Origin: DASWZN01 sp963841635
Lineage (GTDB): Bacteria; Acidobacteriota; Terriglobia; Bryobacterales; Bryobacteraceae
Assembly (NCBI GenBank): GCA_963841635.1
Contig: CAWJDO010000002.1
Location: 1,922,001-1,986,000 of the forward strand
Length of the DNA stretch: 64,000 nucleotides
Reading direction: 5' to 3'
Below are positions 34,731 to 43,419 of this stretch, in pieces. The translations under genes and the position numbers were made by a program. Numbering within the stretch: the first letter of the stretch is position 1; every line of letters begins with the position of its first letter. Under the pieces are notes generated by a model. It was not told the origin of the DNA. It was given only the letters and a program-made list of their open reading frames with translations, and did not search any database.

Positions 34731-34785
34731 GTGGCGCAGGCACTCCTGCCTGCCGCCTCGACACTCATGTCGAGGCTGGTTGTCG
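34731..34785. repeat. Dispersed repeat family C copy with hairpin
   Basis: GTGGCGCAGGCACTCCTGCC, then TGCCG and CCTCGACA-CTCA-TGTCGAGG (34756-34775), a perfect 8-bp stem. A related copy (GTGGCGCGGGCTTTGGCCTG, TGTCGGCACTCGTGCCGGCA) is at 61098-61146. Confidence 0.6.
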
Positions 34786-34796
34786 GGGGAATCACC

Positions 34797-36005
34797 ATGG
34801 CTGAGTTCCTTCTGAAGTACGCGGATGCCCGCGGCGAGGTGCACCGGGAGACGGCGCAGGGCGCCAGCGCCGAGGAGTTGCGCGAGCGCTTTACCGACCA
34901 GGGGTATCTCGTCTACTCCGTCCGTCCCAAGGGGGGCATCGTCGCGCTCAGCCCCACGCTGTCCAGCCGGAAGCAGAAGCTCAACATGGAGCGGTTCCTG
35001 ATCTTCAACCAGCAGTTCGTCACGCTGGTTCGAGCCGGACTGCCCATCCTGAAGGGCCTCGATCTGCTGGCCGACCGCCTCACCGATCCCAAGCTGGGCG
35101 GATTCATCCGCGCGGTCCGCGACGACGTCAAGAACGGTGCCCTGCTCTCGGACGCCTTCCGCGCCCAGGGAGTATTCCCCCCGATCTACGTGACGTCTGT
35201 GATGGCGGGCGAGAAGAGCGGCAGCCTGGCCGAAGTGCTGGACCGCTACATCGCCTACCAGAAGCTCTCCCAGACCATGCGGAAGAAGCTGCTCGTCTCC
35301 TTGATCTATCCGGCCGTGCTGTTCTCGCTGGTGATCATCCTGGTGGTGTTCCTGGTCACCTACGTGGTGCCCAACTTCGCCCAGCTCTACCGCAGCATGG
35401 ATGCGAAGCTGCCCTACATGACGGAGCTCCTGATCGCCATCGGCACCACCGCGCGCAGCTACATCCTGGTGGGTTTCGCCGGACTGGTGGCGGCCGTCTT
35501 TGCGGTGCGCGCCTGGTCGCGGCGCGAGACGGCGCAGATCCGGCTCGACAAAATCAAGATGGCCACGCCGGCCTTGGGAGACATCTGGGTGAAATACCAG
35601 GTGGCACAGTTTGCGCGCATCTTGGGCACGCTGCTGATTGGCGGCATCCCGCTGGTGCAGGCCCTCGACACAGCGGCCCAATCGCTGAACTCGCGGCTGC
35701 TGCGTCAGGCGCTCGGAAAAGCCCAGAAGCAGGTCAAGGAGGGACAGGCCTTGTCGGCGGGCCTGGCCACAACCAAGATGGTTCCTCCGCTGGCCATCGA
35801 CATGATCGAAGTCGGTGAATCCACCGGCGCGCTGCCCGCCATGCTGGGCAGCGTGGCCGAATTCTACGAAGAGGATGTCAATACCAAGATGGCCGCCAGC
35901 CTGGCGCTGATCGAGCCCATCATCATGATCGTGATGGGTATTTTCGTCGCCTTCGTGCTGGTGTCGCTGTATCTGCCGATCTTCTCTCTCTCGGAGGCGA
36001 TGTAA
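34797..36005 (+). CDS. pilC: Type II secretion/type IV pilus inner-membrane platform protein (GspF/PilC)
   Basis: 402 aa from the ATG at 34797. Two GspF domains are seen: FNQQFVTLVRAGLPILKGLDLLADR and AQFARILGTLLIGGIPLVQALDTAAQSL. Three membrane helices include LLVSLIYPAVLFSLVIILVV and the C-terminal LIEPIIMIVMGIFVAFVLVSLYLPIF. It is the platform that couples the ATPase to pilin assembly. It stands first in a seven-gene cluster. Confidence 0.92.
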   Translation: MAEFLLKYADARGEVHRETAQGASAEELRERFTDQGYLVYSVRPKGGIVALSPTLSSRKQKLNMERFLIFNQQFVTLVRAGLPILKGLDLLADRLTDPKLGGFIRAVRDDVKNGALLSDAFRAQGVFPPIYVTSVMAGEKSGSLAEVLDRYIAYQKLSQTMRKKLLVSLIYPAVLFSLVIILVVFLVTYVVPNFAQLYRSMDAKLPYMTELLIAIGTTARSYILVGFAGLVAAVFAVRAWSRRETAQIRLDKIKMATPALGDIWVKYQVAQFARILGTLLIGGIPLVQALDTAAQSLNSRLLRQALGKAQKQVKEGQALSAGLATTKMVPPLAIDMIEVGESTGALPAMLGSVAEFYEEDVNTKMAASLALIEPIIMIVMGIFVAFVLVSLYLPIFSLSEAM

Positions 36006-36008
36006 ATT

Positions 36009-37631
36009 ATGGCCACCGATCACAGCAAGCTGGCCGACGCGGCCGAGCAAATCGCCGAGGCGCAGGAACTGGCGCGCCGCTACCACTACGAGTTCGTCGA
36101 CCTCACCGTCGCGCACATCGACCACGACCTGTTCCGCTCCGTCCCGGTCGACCTGATGTTCCGCTATAACTTCGTGCCCATCCAGGCGGAGAACGGCACG
36201 CTCGAGATCGCGCTCTCCGACCCGCGCAATCTGAACCTGGTGGACGAGCTGACCGTCCTGCTGCAGAAGAAGCTGAAGGTACGCGTCGCCTCGCTCGCCC
36301 AGATCGCCGACCTGTTGAAGAAGACCGAGCAATCCCAGCGCGTCCTCGAAGAGGTTACCGAAGGCTTCGCGCTCGACGTGGTGGCCGAGGAAGACAACAG
36401 CGACGAGACCCTGTCGATCGACCGGCTGTCGGCGGGCGAAAGCGACATCGCCCCGGTCATCCGTTTGGTCGATACCACCATCTTCAACGCGCTCGAACGG
36501 CGAGCGAGCGACATACACATCGAGACGCGCGATGCCGAGGTGGCCATAAAGTACCGCATCGACGGCGTGCTGCACTATGCTATGCCGCCCATCGCCAAGG
36601 ACTGGCACTCCACCATCCTTTCGCGCATCAAGGTCATGAGCGAGCTCGATATCGCCGAGCGCCGCATCCCCCAGGACGGCCGCTTCCGCGTGCGCTACAA
36701 GACGCGCCTCATCGATTTCCGCGTCTCGATCATGCCGACGATTTACGGCGAAGACGCCGTGCTTCGCGTGCTCGACAAAGAATCGATGAGCGAGAAGTTC
36801 TCCAAGCTCTCGCTCGACGTGGTTGGGTTCCCGGAATACGACCTGGTGAAGTTCCGCCGCTACATCAAGGAGCCCTACGGCATGGTGCTGGTGACCGGCC
36901 CCACCGGCTCCGGCAAGACCACCACGCTGTACGCGGCGCTGAGTGAGATCAAGAACGACGAGGACAAGATCATCACCATCGAGGATCCCGTCGAGTACCA
37001 GGTCAAGGGCATCACGCAGATCCCCGTGAACGAGAAAAAGGGGCTGACGTTCGCTCGCGGCCTGCGTTCGATTTTGCGCCACGATCCCGACAAGGTCATG
37101 GTGGGCGAGATCCGCGACCAGGAGACGGCGCAGATCGCTATCAATGCCGCGCTCACCGGCCACCTGGTATTCACCACCGTTCACGCCAACAACGTGTTCG
37201 ACGTGCTGGGCCGCTTCCTCAACATGGGCGTCGAGCCCTACAACTTCGTTTCGGCGCTGAACTGCATCCTGGCGCAGCGGCTGGTGCGCATCATCTGCCC
37301 CCACTGCAAGCATCAGGTGCATTCCACGGATGCATACCTGACCGAGAGCGGCCTCGATCCCGCCGAGTGGCGCGACCTCCCCATTTACGAGGGCGCCGGC
37401 TGCTTCGAGTGCGGCGGTACCGGCTTCCGCGGCCGGACCGCGATCACGGAGCTGCTGGACCTGAGCGAGCGCATCCGGGAAATGATTCTGGACAAACGGC
37501 CGACCTCCGAGATCCGGCGTATGGCTCGCGAAGAGGGCATGACGTTCCTGCGCGAGTGCGCGGTGGAGAGAGTGAGGTCGGGCGTGACCACGCTCAAGGA
37601 AATTAACAAGGTGACTTTCATCGAGGGCTAA
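36009..37631 (+). CDS. pilB: Type II secretion/type IV pilus assembly ATPase (GspE/PilB)
   Basis: 540 aa. An N-terminal MshEN-like domain (YHYEFVDLTVAHIDHDLFRSVP) precedes the ATPase. Walker A is GPTGSGKTT (about residue 296), the Asp box has RASDIHIETRD, and Walker B is VMVGEIRD (about 363). Four cysteines CPHC...CFECGGTG (about 430-468) form the zinc site. It powers pseudopilus or pilus extension. It starts 3 bp after the platform gene. Confidence 0.94.
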   Translation: MATDHSKLADAAEQIAEAQELARRYHYEFVDLTVAHIDHDLFRSVPVDLMFRYNFVPIQAENGTLEIALSDPRNLNLVDELTVLLQKKLKVRVASLAQIADLLKKTEQSQRVLEEVTEGFALDVVAEEDNSDETLSIDRLSAGESDIAPVIRLVDTTIFNALERRASDIHIETRDAEVAIKYRIDGVLHYAMPPIAKDWHSTILSRIKVMSELDIAERRIPQDGRFRVRYKTRLIDFRVSIMPTIYGEDAVLRVLDKESMSEKFSKLSLDVVGFPEYDLVKFRRYIKEPYGMVLVTGPTGSGKTTTLYAALSEIKNDEDKIITIEDPVEYQVKGITQIPVNEKKGLTFARGLRSILRHDPDKVMVGEIRDQETAQIAINAALTGHLVFTTVHANNVFDVLGRFLNMGVEPYNFVSALNCILAQRLVRIICPHCKHQVHSTDAYLTESGLDPAEWRDLPIYEGAGCFECGGTGFRGRTAITELLDLSERIREMILDKRPTSEIRRMAREEGMTFLRECAVERVRSGVTTLKEINKVTFIEG

Positions 37632-37634
37632 AGC

Positions 37635-38510
37635 ATGACGGCGCCGACCTTCCTGAAAAAACTGATGAGCGACCCGCCGCCGCGGTTCGCCTTCGAGATC
37701 TCCGAGAGCGGGATTGCGGCGGCCCGCATCGCCTCTCCGCCCGAGATCGGCTTCCAGCCGCTCGACGCCGACGTCATCGCGGTGTCCCCGGTGCACGACA
37801 ACGTCCAACGCATGGAGGCGCTCACCGCGCAGGTGCGCGCGCTGGCCCCGAGCGGCGAGAAGAAGCGCGTGCGCGCGGCGCTCATCCTGCCGGACCACAG
37901 CGTGCGGGTCTCCGTGCTCGATTTCGACTCCTTTCCGGACGATCCCAAGCAGCAGCTCCCCCTGGTTCGCTTCCGGCTGAAGAAGAGCCTGCCTTTCGAC
38001 ATCGAGGCGGCCGCCATCAGCTACTACGCCCAGCCCAACGGCCAGCGCGTGGACGTGGTGGTGGCGGCGGCGCCCCTGGAAGTTCTGACCCGCTACGAGA
38101 TGCCGTTCCGCGCCGCCGGCTTCCATCTCGGCCTGGTCACGACGTCCACCCTGTGCGCTCTCGAGATGGTGAAGGGGACAGGAGTGGCGGTGGTCGCCAA
38201 ACGGAGCACCCGCGCCCTGACGCTGGCCGTGCTCGATGGCGGGGTGCTCAAGCTGCTGCGGTCGATCGAGCTATCGGACGGTGGCGTCGCAGAGGTCGCC
38301 TCGCACCTCCATCCCACGTTCGCCTACATGGAGGACCAGCTCGGCCGGCGGCCGGAAGAAGTCCTGACCTGCGGCTTCGGCCATAGTAGCGACGACCTGG
38401 CGGCCGAAATCGGGCAACCCTGCGTTCCGTTGCGCTCCCGGTACGGCTTACCCGACCCGTTCAATGCAGGGCTGCTGGGATACCTGGAGTGCCTGGAGAC
38501 GATCCAATGA
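37635..38510 (+). CDS. pilM: Pilus assembly protein PilM-like
   Basis: 291 aa. Actin-like fold: RFAFEISESGIAAARI opening, RAALILPDHSVRVSVLDFDSFPDD, and LGLVTTSTLCALEMVKG. The order M-N-O after the ATPase identifies it as the PilM/GspL cytoplasmic subunit of the alignment complex. The stop overlaps the pilN start (ATGA). Confidence 0.82.
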   Translation: MTAPTFLKKLMSDPPPRFAFEISESGIAAARIASPPEIGFQPLDADVIAVSPVHDNVQRMEALTAQVRALAPSGEKKRVRAALILPDHSVRVSVLDFDSFPDDPKQQLPLVRFRLKKSLPFDIEAAAISYYAQPNGQRVDVVVAAAPLEVLTRYEMPFRAAGFHLGLVTTSTLCALEMVKGTGVAVVAKRSTRALTLAVLDGGVLKLLRSIELSDGGVAEVASHLHPTFAYMEDQLGRRPEEVLTCGFGHSSDDLAAEIGQPCVPLRSRYGLPDPFNAGLLGYLECLETIQ

Positions 38511-39112
38511 CCCCTAAGGTGGCGGTCAATCTGGCTAGCGAGCCGTTTGAGAGGACGAGGCCGATGCTGGTGGCTTCGGCGGTCGCGGCGTTCTTCCTGG
38601 TGGTCCTGCTCGGGGTGCTGGTGGCGTTGTCGGTGACCGAGCGTGGGCAGGCCGCCGAGCTGCGGCAGACCATCGCCAGACTCGAAGCCAGGCGGCGCAC
38701 TCTGGATGCCGAGCAGACGCGTCTGGAAGCCACTCTGCGCCAGCCGGAGAATGCCGAGGTGCTGGCGCGCAGCCTGTTTCTGAACAACCTGCTGTATGCC
38801 AAGGGCATCAGCTGGACCCGCCTGTTCGACGACCTGGAGAAGGTGATGCCCTTCAATGTGCGCTTGATCTCGATCCGTCCGCAGGCCGGCGGCCCGGGCG
38901 AGATCCAGCTCGACATGGTGGTGGGCGCTGAGTCGGCCGAGCCCGTGGTGCAGTTGCTGACGCGCCTGGAGGGCTCGCCCATGTTCGGCGCGACCCTGAT
39001 TCACAACCGCTGGCCGCCGACGCAATCCGAGCCGCTGCTGCGGTACCGCGTGAGTGTAAGCTATGTGCAGAAGCTTCAGGAAGTGGCCGCGGCCGGGAGG
39101 AAGACTCCATGA
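38507..39112 (+). CDS. pilN: Pilus assembly protein PilN-like
   Basis: 201 aa. A short cytoplasmic VNLASEPFERTRP segment is the PilN motif that binds PilM. A membrane helix (about 22-46), a coiled coil and a ferredoxin-like periplasmic domain (WTRLFDDLEKVMPFNVRLISIRP) follow. ATGA overlaps exist at both ends. It pairs with PilO in the inner membrane. Confidence 0.85.
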   Translation: MTPKVAVNLASEPFERTRPMLVASAVAAFFLVVLLGVLVALSVTERGQAAELRQTIARLEARRRTLDAEQTRLEATLRQPENAEVLARSLFLNNLLYAKGISWTRLFDDLEKVMPFNVRLISIRPQAGGPGEIQLDMVVGAESAEPVVQLLTRLEGSPMFGATLIHNRWPPTQSEPLLRYRVSVSYVQKLQEVAAAGRKTP

Positions 39113-39765
39113 CCCGCATTAGCATCGCGAGCGTTCGCCAGGGGCTGGCCGCGGCGCTGGGATCGGGCCGGAATCCGCGCTCGATCGCCCGTCTCGTTCT
39201 GTCCGTCCTGGCGGTGTTGAACCTGGTCGCCGCGGCGGTGGTGCTCAAGCCATGGGAGGGCTCGGCCGGTTCTCTCCAGGATCGCGTGGCATCGCTCCGT
39301 CAGGAGCTGAAGCAGAAGCAGAGCGTCGTCGAGCGTATGCGCGGGATCGTCAGCAAGGTGCAGACGGCGCGCGGCGATGGCGACACCTTCATGTCTTCCT
39401 ACCTCCTGGACCGCCGGACGGTTTCCTCCACCCTGCTCGACGAACTCGATCAGATGGCCAAAAAGGCCGGTGTCAGGCAGAAAGAAGTGACCTTCGCCTT
39501 CGAGCCGGTGGAGGGCACCGACGCGCTGACCCACGCGGAGATCACCGCCAACTACGAAGGCCAGTACAAGGACCTGACGCTGTTCCTCAACCTGCTGGAT
39601 CATTCGCCGCGGCTTCTGATCATCGATAGCCTGGCGGCGACCCCTCAGCCTACCGGAGGGGTGCTGGAAGTCACCATCAAGTTGAACACCTTTGTGCGCG
39701 AGGACGCGGCGCCGGGAGCCGTCGGCGAGCAAGCCTCGGCGGAGCTTCCGGGGAGGGCGCAATGA
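39109..39765 (+). CDS. pilO: Pilus assembly protein PilO-like
   Basis: 218 aa. One membrane helix (about 26-48), a coiled coil (LQDRVASLRQELKQKQSVVERM), and a small alpha/beta domain (HAEITANYEGQYKDLTLFLNLLDHSPRLLIID) typical of PilO. It overlaps both neighbours by ATGA. Assignment rests on position plus this architecture. Confidence 0.78.
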   Translation: MTRISIASVRQGLAAALGSGRNPRSIARLVLSVLAVLNLVAAAVVLKPWEGSAGSLQDRVASLRQELKQKQSVVERMRGIVSKVQTARGDGDTFMSSYLLDRRTVSSTLLDELDQMAKKAGVRQKEVTFAFEPVEGTDALTHAEITANYEGQYKDLTLFLNLLDHSPRLLIIDSLAATPQPTGGVLEVTIKLNTFVREDAAPGAVGEQASAELPGRAQ

Positions 39766-40481
39766 ACCTCCAGGTGAAGGGATTGGGCGCGGAGCCGAAG
39801 AAGCTCGCCATGCTGGGAGTAGCGGTCGTCGTCCTGGCCGTGGTTGTCTATATGAATATGGGGGGCTCCTCTGACAGTCCGTCCGCGTCGCAGCCCCGGG
39901 CAGCTCGAAGCGCGGTTCCGGCTGCCAGTCCCGACTTTGGCGCCGGCGTGCTCAACCCGCCAGCGGAGACGCGCCAGCGGCCGTCGCAGAAGGCCGGGCG
40001 CGGCAGGGTCAAGCAGCAATTCAAGCTGGGGATCGGCGACAAGCAGCCGGACCCGTCTTCGATCGATCCGACACTGCGGCTGGATCTTCTGGCCAGGGTG
40101 CAGGCGGTGAGCATGGCCGGCGGCGTGAGGAACCTGTTCCAGTTTGGCGCGTCGCCCGCGCCGAAGATCGATCCAACGAAAATCACACCGGTCCAGCCCG
40201 TCATCGTCGCGCCCACTCCCACGCCCGGGCCTCCGCCTACGCCGCCGCCTCCGCCGATCCCGCTGAAGTTCTACGGCTACGCCACCCCGGCGCCTTCCGG
40301 CGCCAAGCGCGTCTTCCTTCTGGACGGCGAGGACATCATCGTAGCCGCCGAGGGACAGCTTGTGAAAAGCCGCTACAAACTGGTGCGCGTGGGCATCAAC
40401 TCGGTAGTGCTCGAAGACATGCAGTTCAAACACCAGCAAACGCTGCCGCTCGAGGAAGAGAAGCCGGGGCAAACGGGATGA
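39762..40481 (+). CDS. PilP-like inner-membrane protein
   Basis: 239 aa. A membrane helix (about 12-30) is followed by a disordered linker and a proline-rich stretch (TPTPGPPPTPPPPPIP). It ends in a small beta domain: KFYGYATPAPSGAKRVFLLDGEDIIVAAEGQLVKSRYKLVRVGINSVVLEDM, which resembles the PilP/GspC homology domain. PilP links the alignment complex to the secretin. No lipobox is evident, so it is anchored by the helix instead. Confidence 0.65.
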   Translation: MNLQVKGLGAEPKKLAMLGVAVVVLAVVVYMNMGGSSDSPSASQPRAARSAVPAASPDFGAGVLNPPAETRQRPSQKAGRGRVKQQFKLGIGDKQPDPSSIDPTLRLDLLARVQAVSMAGGVRNLFQFGASPAPKIDPTKITPVQPVIVAPTPTPGPPPTPPPPPIPLKFYGYATPAPSGAKRVFLLDGEDIIVAAEGQLVKSRYKLVRVGINSVVLEDMQFKHQQTLPLEEEKPGQTG

Positions 40482-41653
40482 GCCAGAGGCGGAAGGGGCA
40501 GGAATCCGGCTTTGCGCTGCTGTTCGTGCTGCTCGCGGCGGCCATGGTCGCGATCTTCCTTTACTCGCAGATGCCGAATGTGGCCTTCGAAGGCCAGCGC
40601 CTCAAGGAGGCGGATCTTGTCGCCCATGGCGAACAGTACAAGCGCGCCATCAGGCTCTTCTATCGGCAGTTCGGCCGGTATCCGCCATCGATCGACGCCC
40701 TGGAGAACACCAACAACATACGGTTCCTGCGGCGGCGTTTCAAGGATCCCATGACCGGAAAGGACGACTGGCGCTTCATCCACGCCGGTGGACCGGGCCT
40801 GTTTACAGACTCGTTGACCAAGAAGGCTCCCAAGATTGCGGGCACCACTTCCGCCAGCGACATGGCGTCGGCCAGTTCCGGATCGGCCAGCTCCGGAGAC
40901 GCCAGTTCTACCGATCCGTCGCAGCAGGGCCCGCAGAGGTGGCAGCTCCGGCGTCCTCAGACCACGGACGCATCCTCCGGAAACCCCGACGCGCAGTCCG
41001 ACGACCAGGCCGCTCAGAACGGCGCGGTTGCGGTGCCGGGGCAGCCGGTGTACATCCCGCCCGGCGGCGGCGCGCTTCAGCCGGGCGATCCCGGCTACGC
41101 GCCTGGGCAGCTCCAGCCCGGCCAGCCCGGATATCAGGCGGGCCAGCCGGTCCAGCCTGGACAGCCGGGATATCAGCCGGGTCAACCGGGCGGGCGTCTG
41201 TATCAGCCGGGAGGGCAGGCGTACGGCAATCCCAACCAGCCCTTGTATCCCCCCCCAGGCTCGCTACCCGGAATGCCAACCGGAGGCTTCGGGGGGAATC
41301 AGTCTGGCGGGACCGCGGCTACAGGCAGCGGCTCCTCCTCTTCGTCCAGCTCCACTTCGTCCGGCGGCGGGTTCGGCATGATGGCTGGGGGAGGCGGCGC
41401 CGGGATCGCGGGTGTGGCCAGCAAGTACGAAGCAACGGGAATCAGGATCTACAAAGACCACGCGAAGTACAACGAGTGGGAGTTCATCTACGATCCGCGG
41501 GACGAGATCCTGCTAGGCGGAATACCACAACAACCGCCGACCGATACGACCGGCCTGTCGGGGTCGCCCGGCTTCTCGCAATCGCCATCGCCGCTGGGAG
41601 GTCAACCCGGAACCCAGCCGGTAACCCAACCGGGAACGCCGAATCCCCGCTAG
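40478..41653 (+). CDS. Pilin-like protein with PGQPGYQ-repeat tail
   Basis: 391 aa. The N-terminus RRKGQESGFALLFVLLAAAMVAIF resembles a type IV pilin or pseudopilin (prepilin peptidase would cut after the G before FALL), but the usual glutamate at +5 is absent. A GspG-like globular part (YKRAIRLFYRQFGRYPPSIDALE, FLRRRFKDPMTGKDDWRFI) follows. The second half is low complexity, including QPGQPGYQ units (about 41085-41200) and a serine-rich run, then a second short conserved piece (YNEWEFIYDPRDE). Likely a minor pseudopilin of the upstream machine. Confidence 0.7.
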   Translation: MSQRRKGQESGFALLFVLLAAAMVAIFLYSQMPNVAFEGQRLKEADLVAHGEQYKRAIRLFYRQFGRYPPSIDALENTNNIRFLRRRFKDPMTGKDDWRFIHAGGPGLFTDSLTKKAPKIAGTTSASDMASASSGSASSGDASSTDPSQQGPQRWQLRRPQTTDASSGNPDAQSDDQAAQNGAVAVPGQPVYIPPGGGALQPGDPGYAPGQLQPGQPGYQAGQPVQPGQPGYQPGQPGGRLYQPGGQAYGNPNQPLYPPPGSLPGMPTGGFGGNQSGGTAATGSGSSSSSSSTSSGGGFGMMAGGGGAGIAGVASKYEATGIRIYKDHAKYNEWEFIYDPRDEILLGGIPQQPPTDTTGLSGSPGFSQSPSPLGGQPGTQPVTQPGTPNPR

Positions 41654-41655
41654 CT

Positions 41656-42012
41656 TCAGGCCTGCTCTCTTCGCGACCGGCGGAGCTCCGCCAGCCGGAC
41701 CTGGCGTTCGTCCATTCCGAAGTAGTGCGCCACCTCGTGCCAGATGGTTTCGCGGACTAGCCGCACCAAGTCACGGCGGTCGCGGGCGAGGCGCTCGTGG
41801 GGCCCCTGGTAGAGCGTGATGCGGTCGGGAAGGGTGAAGCTGTCGGCAGTGCTGCGGCGCGGTAACGGCCGGCCCTGATAAAGACCCAGTAACCCTGGAC
41901 GCGGCGGTTCCGCCTCAACGATGAAGGCTACATTGTGCAGCCTGGGGCGAAACCGCGCCGGAATGACGGTCATGGCCTTCTCGACAAGTTCGTCGAATTC
42001 CGCCGGAGTCAC
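41656..42012 (-). CDS. Zincin-like metallopeptidase family protein
   Basis: 118 aa. Contains HEVAHYFGMDE (about residue 96), the HExxH zinc site of the short minimal-gluzincin family often annotated as metallopeptidase (DUF1025). Upstream SFTLPDRITLYQGPHER and the N-terminal MTPAEFDELVEKAM are typical. Convergent with the pilin-like gene, 2 bp apart. Whether it has protease activity is unknown. Confidence 0.85.
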   Translation of the reverse strand: MTPAEFDELVEKAMTVIPARFRPRLHNVAFIVEAEPPRPGLLGLYQGRPLPRRSTADSFTLPDRITLYQGPHERLARDRRDLVRLVRETIWHEVAHYFGMDERQVRLAELRRSRREQA

Positions 42013-42240
42013 CGAAAGCTATTGTAGCGGAGGTTTTGCGGCCGGTGGAGGGCGGGCGTGCACAGGTTTTTAATGTAGTCCGCAAGGTCCTGTGTTGAAT
42101 CGGTTTATAGTCCGCTTGGGTCAAGTTTGGCAGTGCATATTAAGAGACGTAAATTGACTGGGAGCCGTACGTCGTGTTCGCCTGTAATGTAGGGGGGCTA
42201 GGGAATCTGGCTCGCAAACGCGCACGACGCGAGGAAAATA

Positions 42241-42669
42241 ATGTTTTCTACGACCTGTGAGTATGCTCTCCGCGCCTTGGTAGGCTTGGCGCGCGTCTCC
42301 AATGGGGACGCGCTGCTGGGACGCGACTTGGCTCGGAGCGCGCAAATCCCCGCCAACTACCTCTCCAAGATCTTGTTAACTCTGCGTAATGCAGGCCTTC
42401 TTACCACGGCGAGAGGAACCGGGGGCGGATACCGACTGCGTAAGGATCCGGAGACAATCCGGTTGCTGGATATCGTGGAACTGTTCGACGGGGCACGGGC
42501 CAAGCCCGCGTGCCTTCTGGGCGGCAAGTCCTGCACCGACGAGGATCCTTGCCCGGCACACGAGTCATGGCGCGACATCCGTGCGGCCTATATAGAGTTC
42601 CTGGAAACCACGACGCTGGCGGGTATTGCGAAAGGCGACCGGACATCCGATGTCCCGCCCGGCTCCTAG
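42241..42669 (+). CDS. Rrf2-family transcriptional regulator
   Basis: 142 aa. The N-terminal winged helix (CEYALRALVGLARVS, IPANYLSKILLTLRNAGLLTTARGTGGGYRL) matches Rrf2/IscR. Cysteines C91, C98 and C104 follow the IscR spacing nearly exactly (CX6CX5C), so an iron-sulfur cluster is plausible. The 228 bp upstream hold no gene. It stands alone, so its targets cannot be inferred from neighbours. Confidence 0.88.
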   Translation: MFSTTCEYALRALVGLARVSNGDALLGRDLARSAQIPANYLSKILLTLRNAGLLTTARGTGGGYRLRKDPETIRLLDIVELFDGARAKPACLLGGKSCTDEDPCPAHESWRDIRAAYIEFLETTTLAGIAKGDRTSDVPPGS

Positions 42670-42777
42670 GAGCGCGCTGCTGCAGGCGCCGGCGAAAAAA
42701 GGGGGCGCCACACTGCGGGCGCCCATGGAGGACATCGCGTTATCAAGCTAGTGTGACCGATGAGTGAATTGTCTCGT

Positions 42778-42827
42778 GTACTTTGTATAGCAAAGTACTT
42801 GACAGAGCCGAAGGCGGAGCGTAAGCT
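42778..42827 (+). promoter_or_regulatory. Palindromic operator followed by a leaderless promoter
   Basis: A perfect inverted repeat GTACTTTG-TATAG-CAAAGTAC (42778-42798) is followed at once by -35 TTGACA (42799-42804), 17 bp, and -10 TAAGCT (42822-42827). The ATG at 42835 is 7 bp on, giving a leaderless message. The winged-helix protein encoded by the second gene is the obvious candidate to bind the palindrome. Confidence 0.65.
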
Positions 42828-42834
42828 ACCACTG

Positions 42835-43419
42835 ATGGCCGAACCAGCCGCGATACACGCCCGGGCGATGGACAACCTGAGGTTCATCCGCCAGACGATG
42901 GAAAGTGCGACGGCTTTCACCGCCATCTCCGGCTGGGGAGTGGTGATTGTGGGGCTCACGGCGCTTCTGGCCGCCGTGCTGGCCAGCCGGCAGACCAGCA
43001 CGGAGGCGTGGCTGGCGATCTGGATGGGCGAAGCGCTGCTGTCGTTTGCCATCGCCGGCGGCGCGACCATCCGCAAGGCGCGCGCCTCCCGGCAACCGCT
43101 GCTCTCCATGCCAGGCAAGCGATTCGCTCTCAGTTTCGCGCCGCCGATGGTGGTGGGCGCCCTGTTGACCGTGGCGCTTCAGCGAATGGGATTACCGGGT
43201 GCGATTCCCGGCATGTGGATGCTCCTCTACGGCACGGCCATCGTGACCGGAGGCGCCTTCTCGGTGCGGATCGTGCCGGTGATGGGGCTGTGCTTCATGG
43301 CCGAAGGCGCGGTCGCATTGTTTCTGCCATGGGCGTGGCGAGACGGGCTGATGGCGGCCGCGTTCGGCGGGTTTCATGTAGTCTTCGGATTCATCATTGC
43401 CAGGAGGTTCGGTGGCTAA
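42835..43419 (+). CDS. Six-helix membrane protein, partner of a winged-helix regulator
   Basis: 194 aa. A short N-terminal segment (HARAMDNLRFIRQTMESATAFTAISG) leads into about six hydrophobic helices. No known transporter motif. The start at 42835 is preferred over 42760, because the earlier ATG lies upstream of the operator and promoter. It overlaps the next gene by 8 bp, so the two are co-translated. Pairs of this membrane protein and a winged-helix protein recur in Acidobacteria; the function is not known to me. Confidence 0.7.
   Translation: MAEPAAIHARAMDNLRFIRQTMESATAFTAISGWGVVIVGLTALLAAVLASRQTSTEAWLAIWMGEALLSFAIAGGATIRKARASRQPLLSMPGKRFALSFAPPMVVGALLTVALQRMGLPGAIPGMWMLLYGTAIVTGGAFSVRIVPVMGLCFMAEGAVALFLPWAWRDGLMAAAFGGFHVVFGFIIARRFGG

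Noticed and set aside
33729..38126. A 4.4-kb open frame on the minus strand, antisense to LolA and the pilus genes
   Set aside because: It is the antisense shadow of high-GC coding sequence: the plus-strand genes show clear family motifs, while the minus translation is histidine/arginine/glutamine-rich with no domain.
41085..41200. Periodic CAGCCGGG-type repeats, considered as a CRISPR or VNTR locus
   Set aside because: They are in frame inside the pilin-like gene and encode QPGQPGYQ units; no spacers or uniform repeats.
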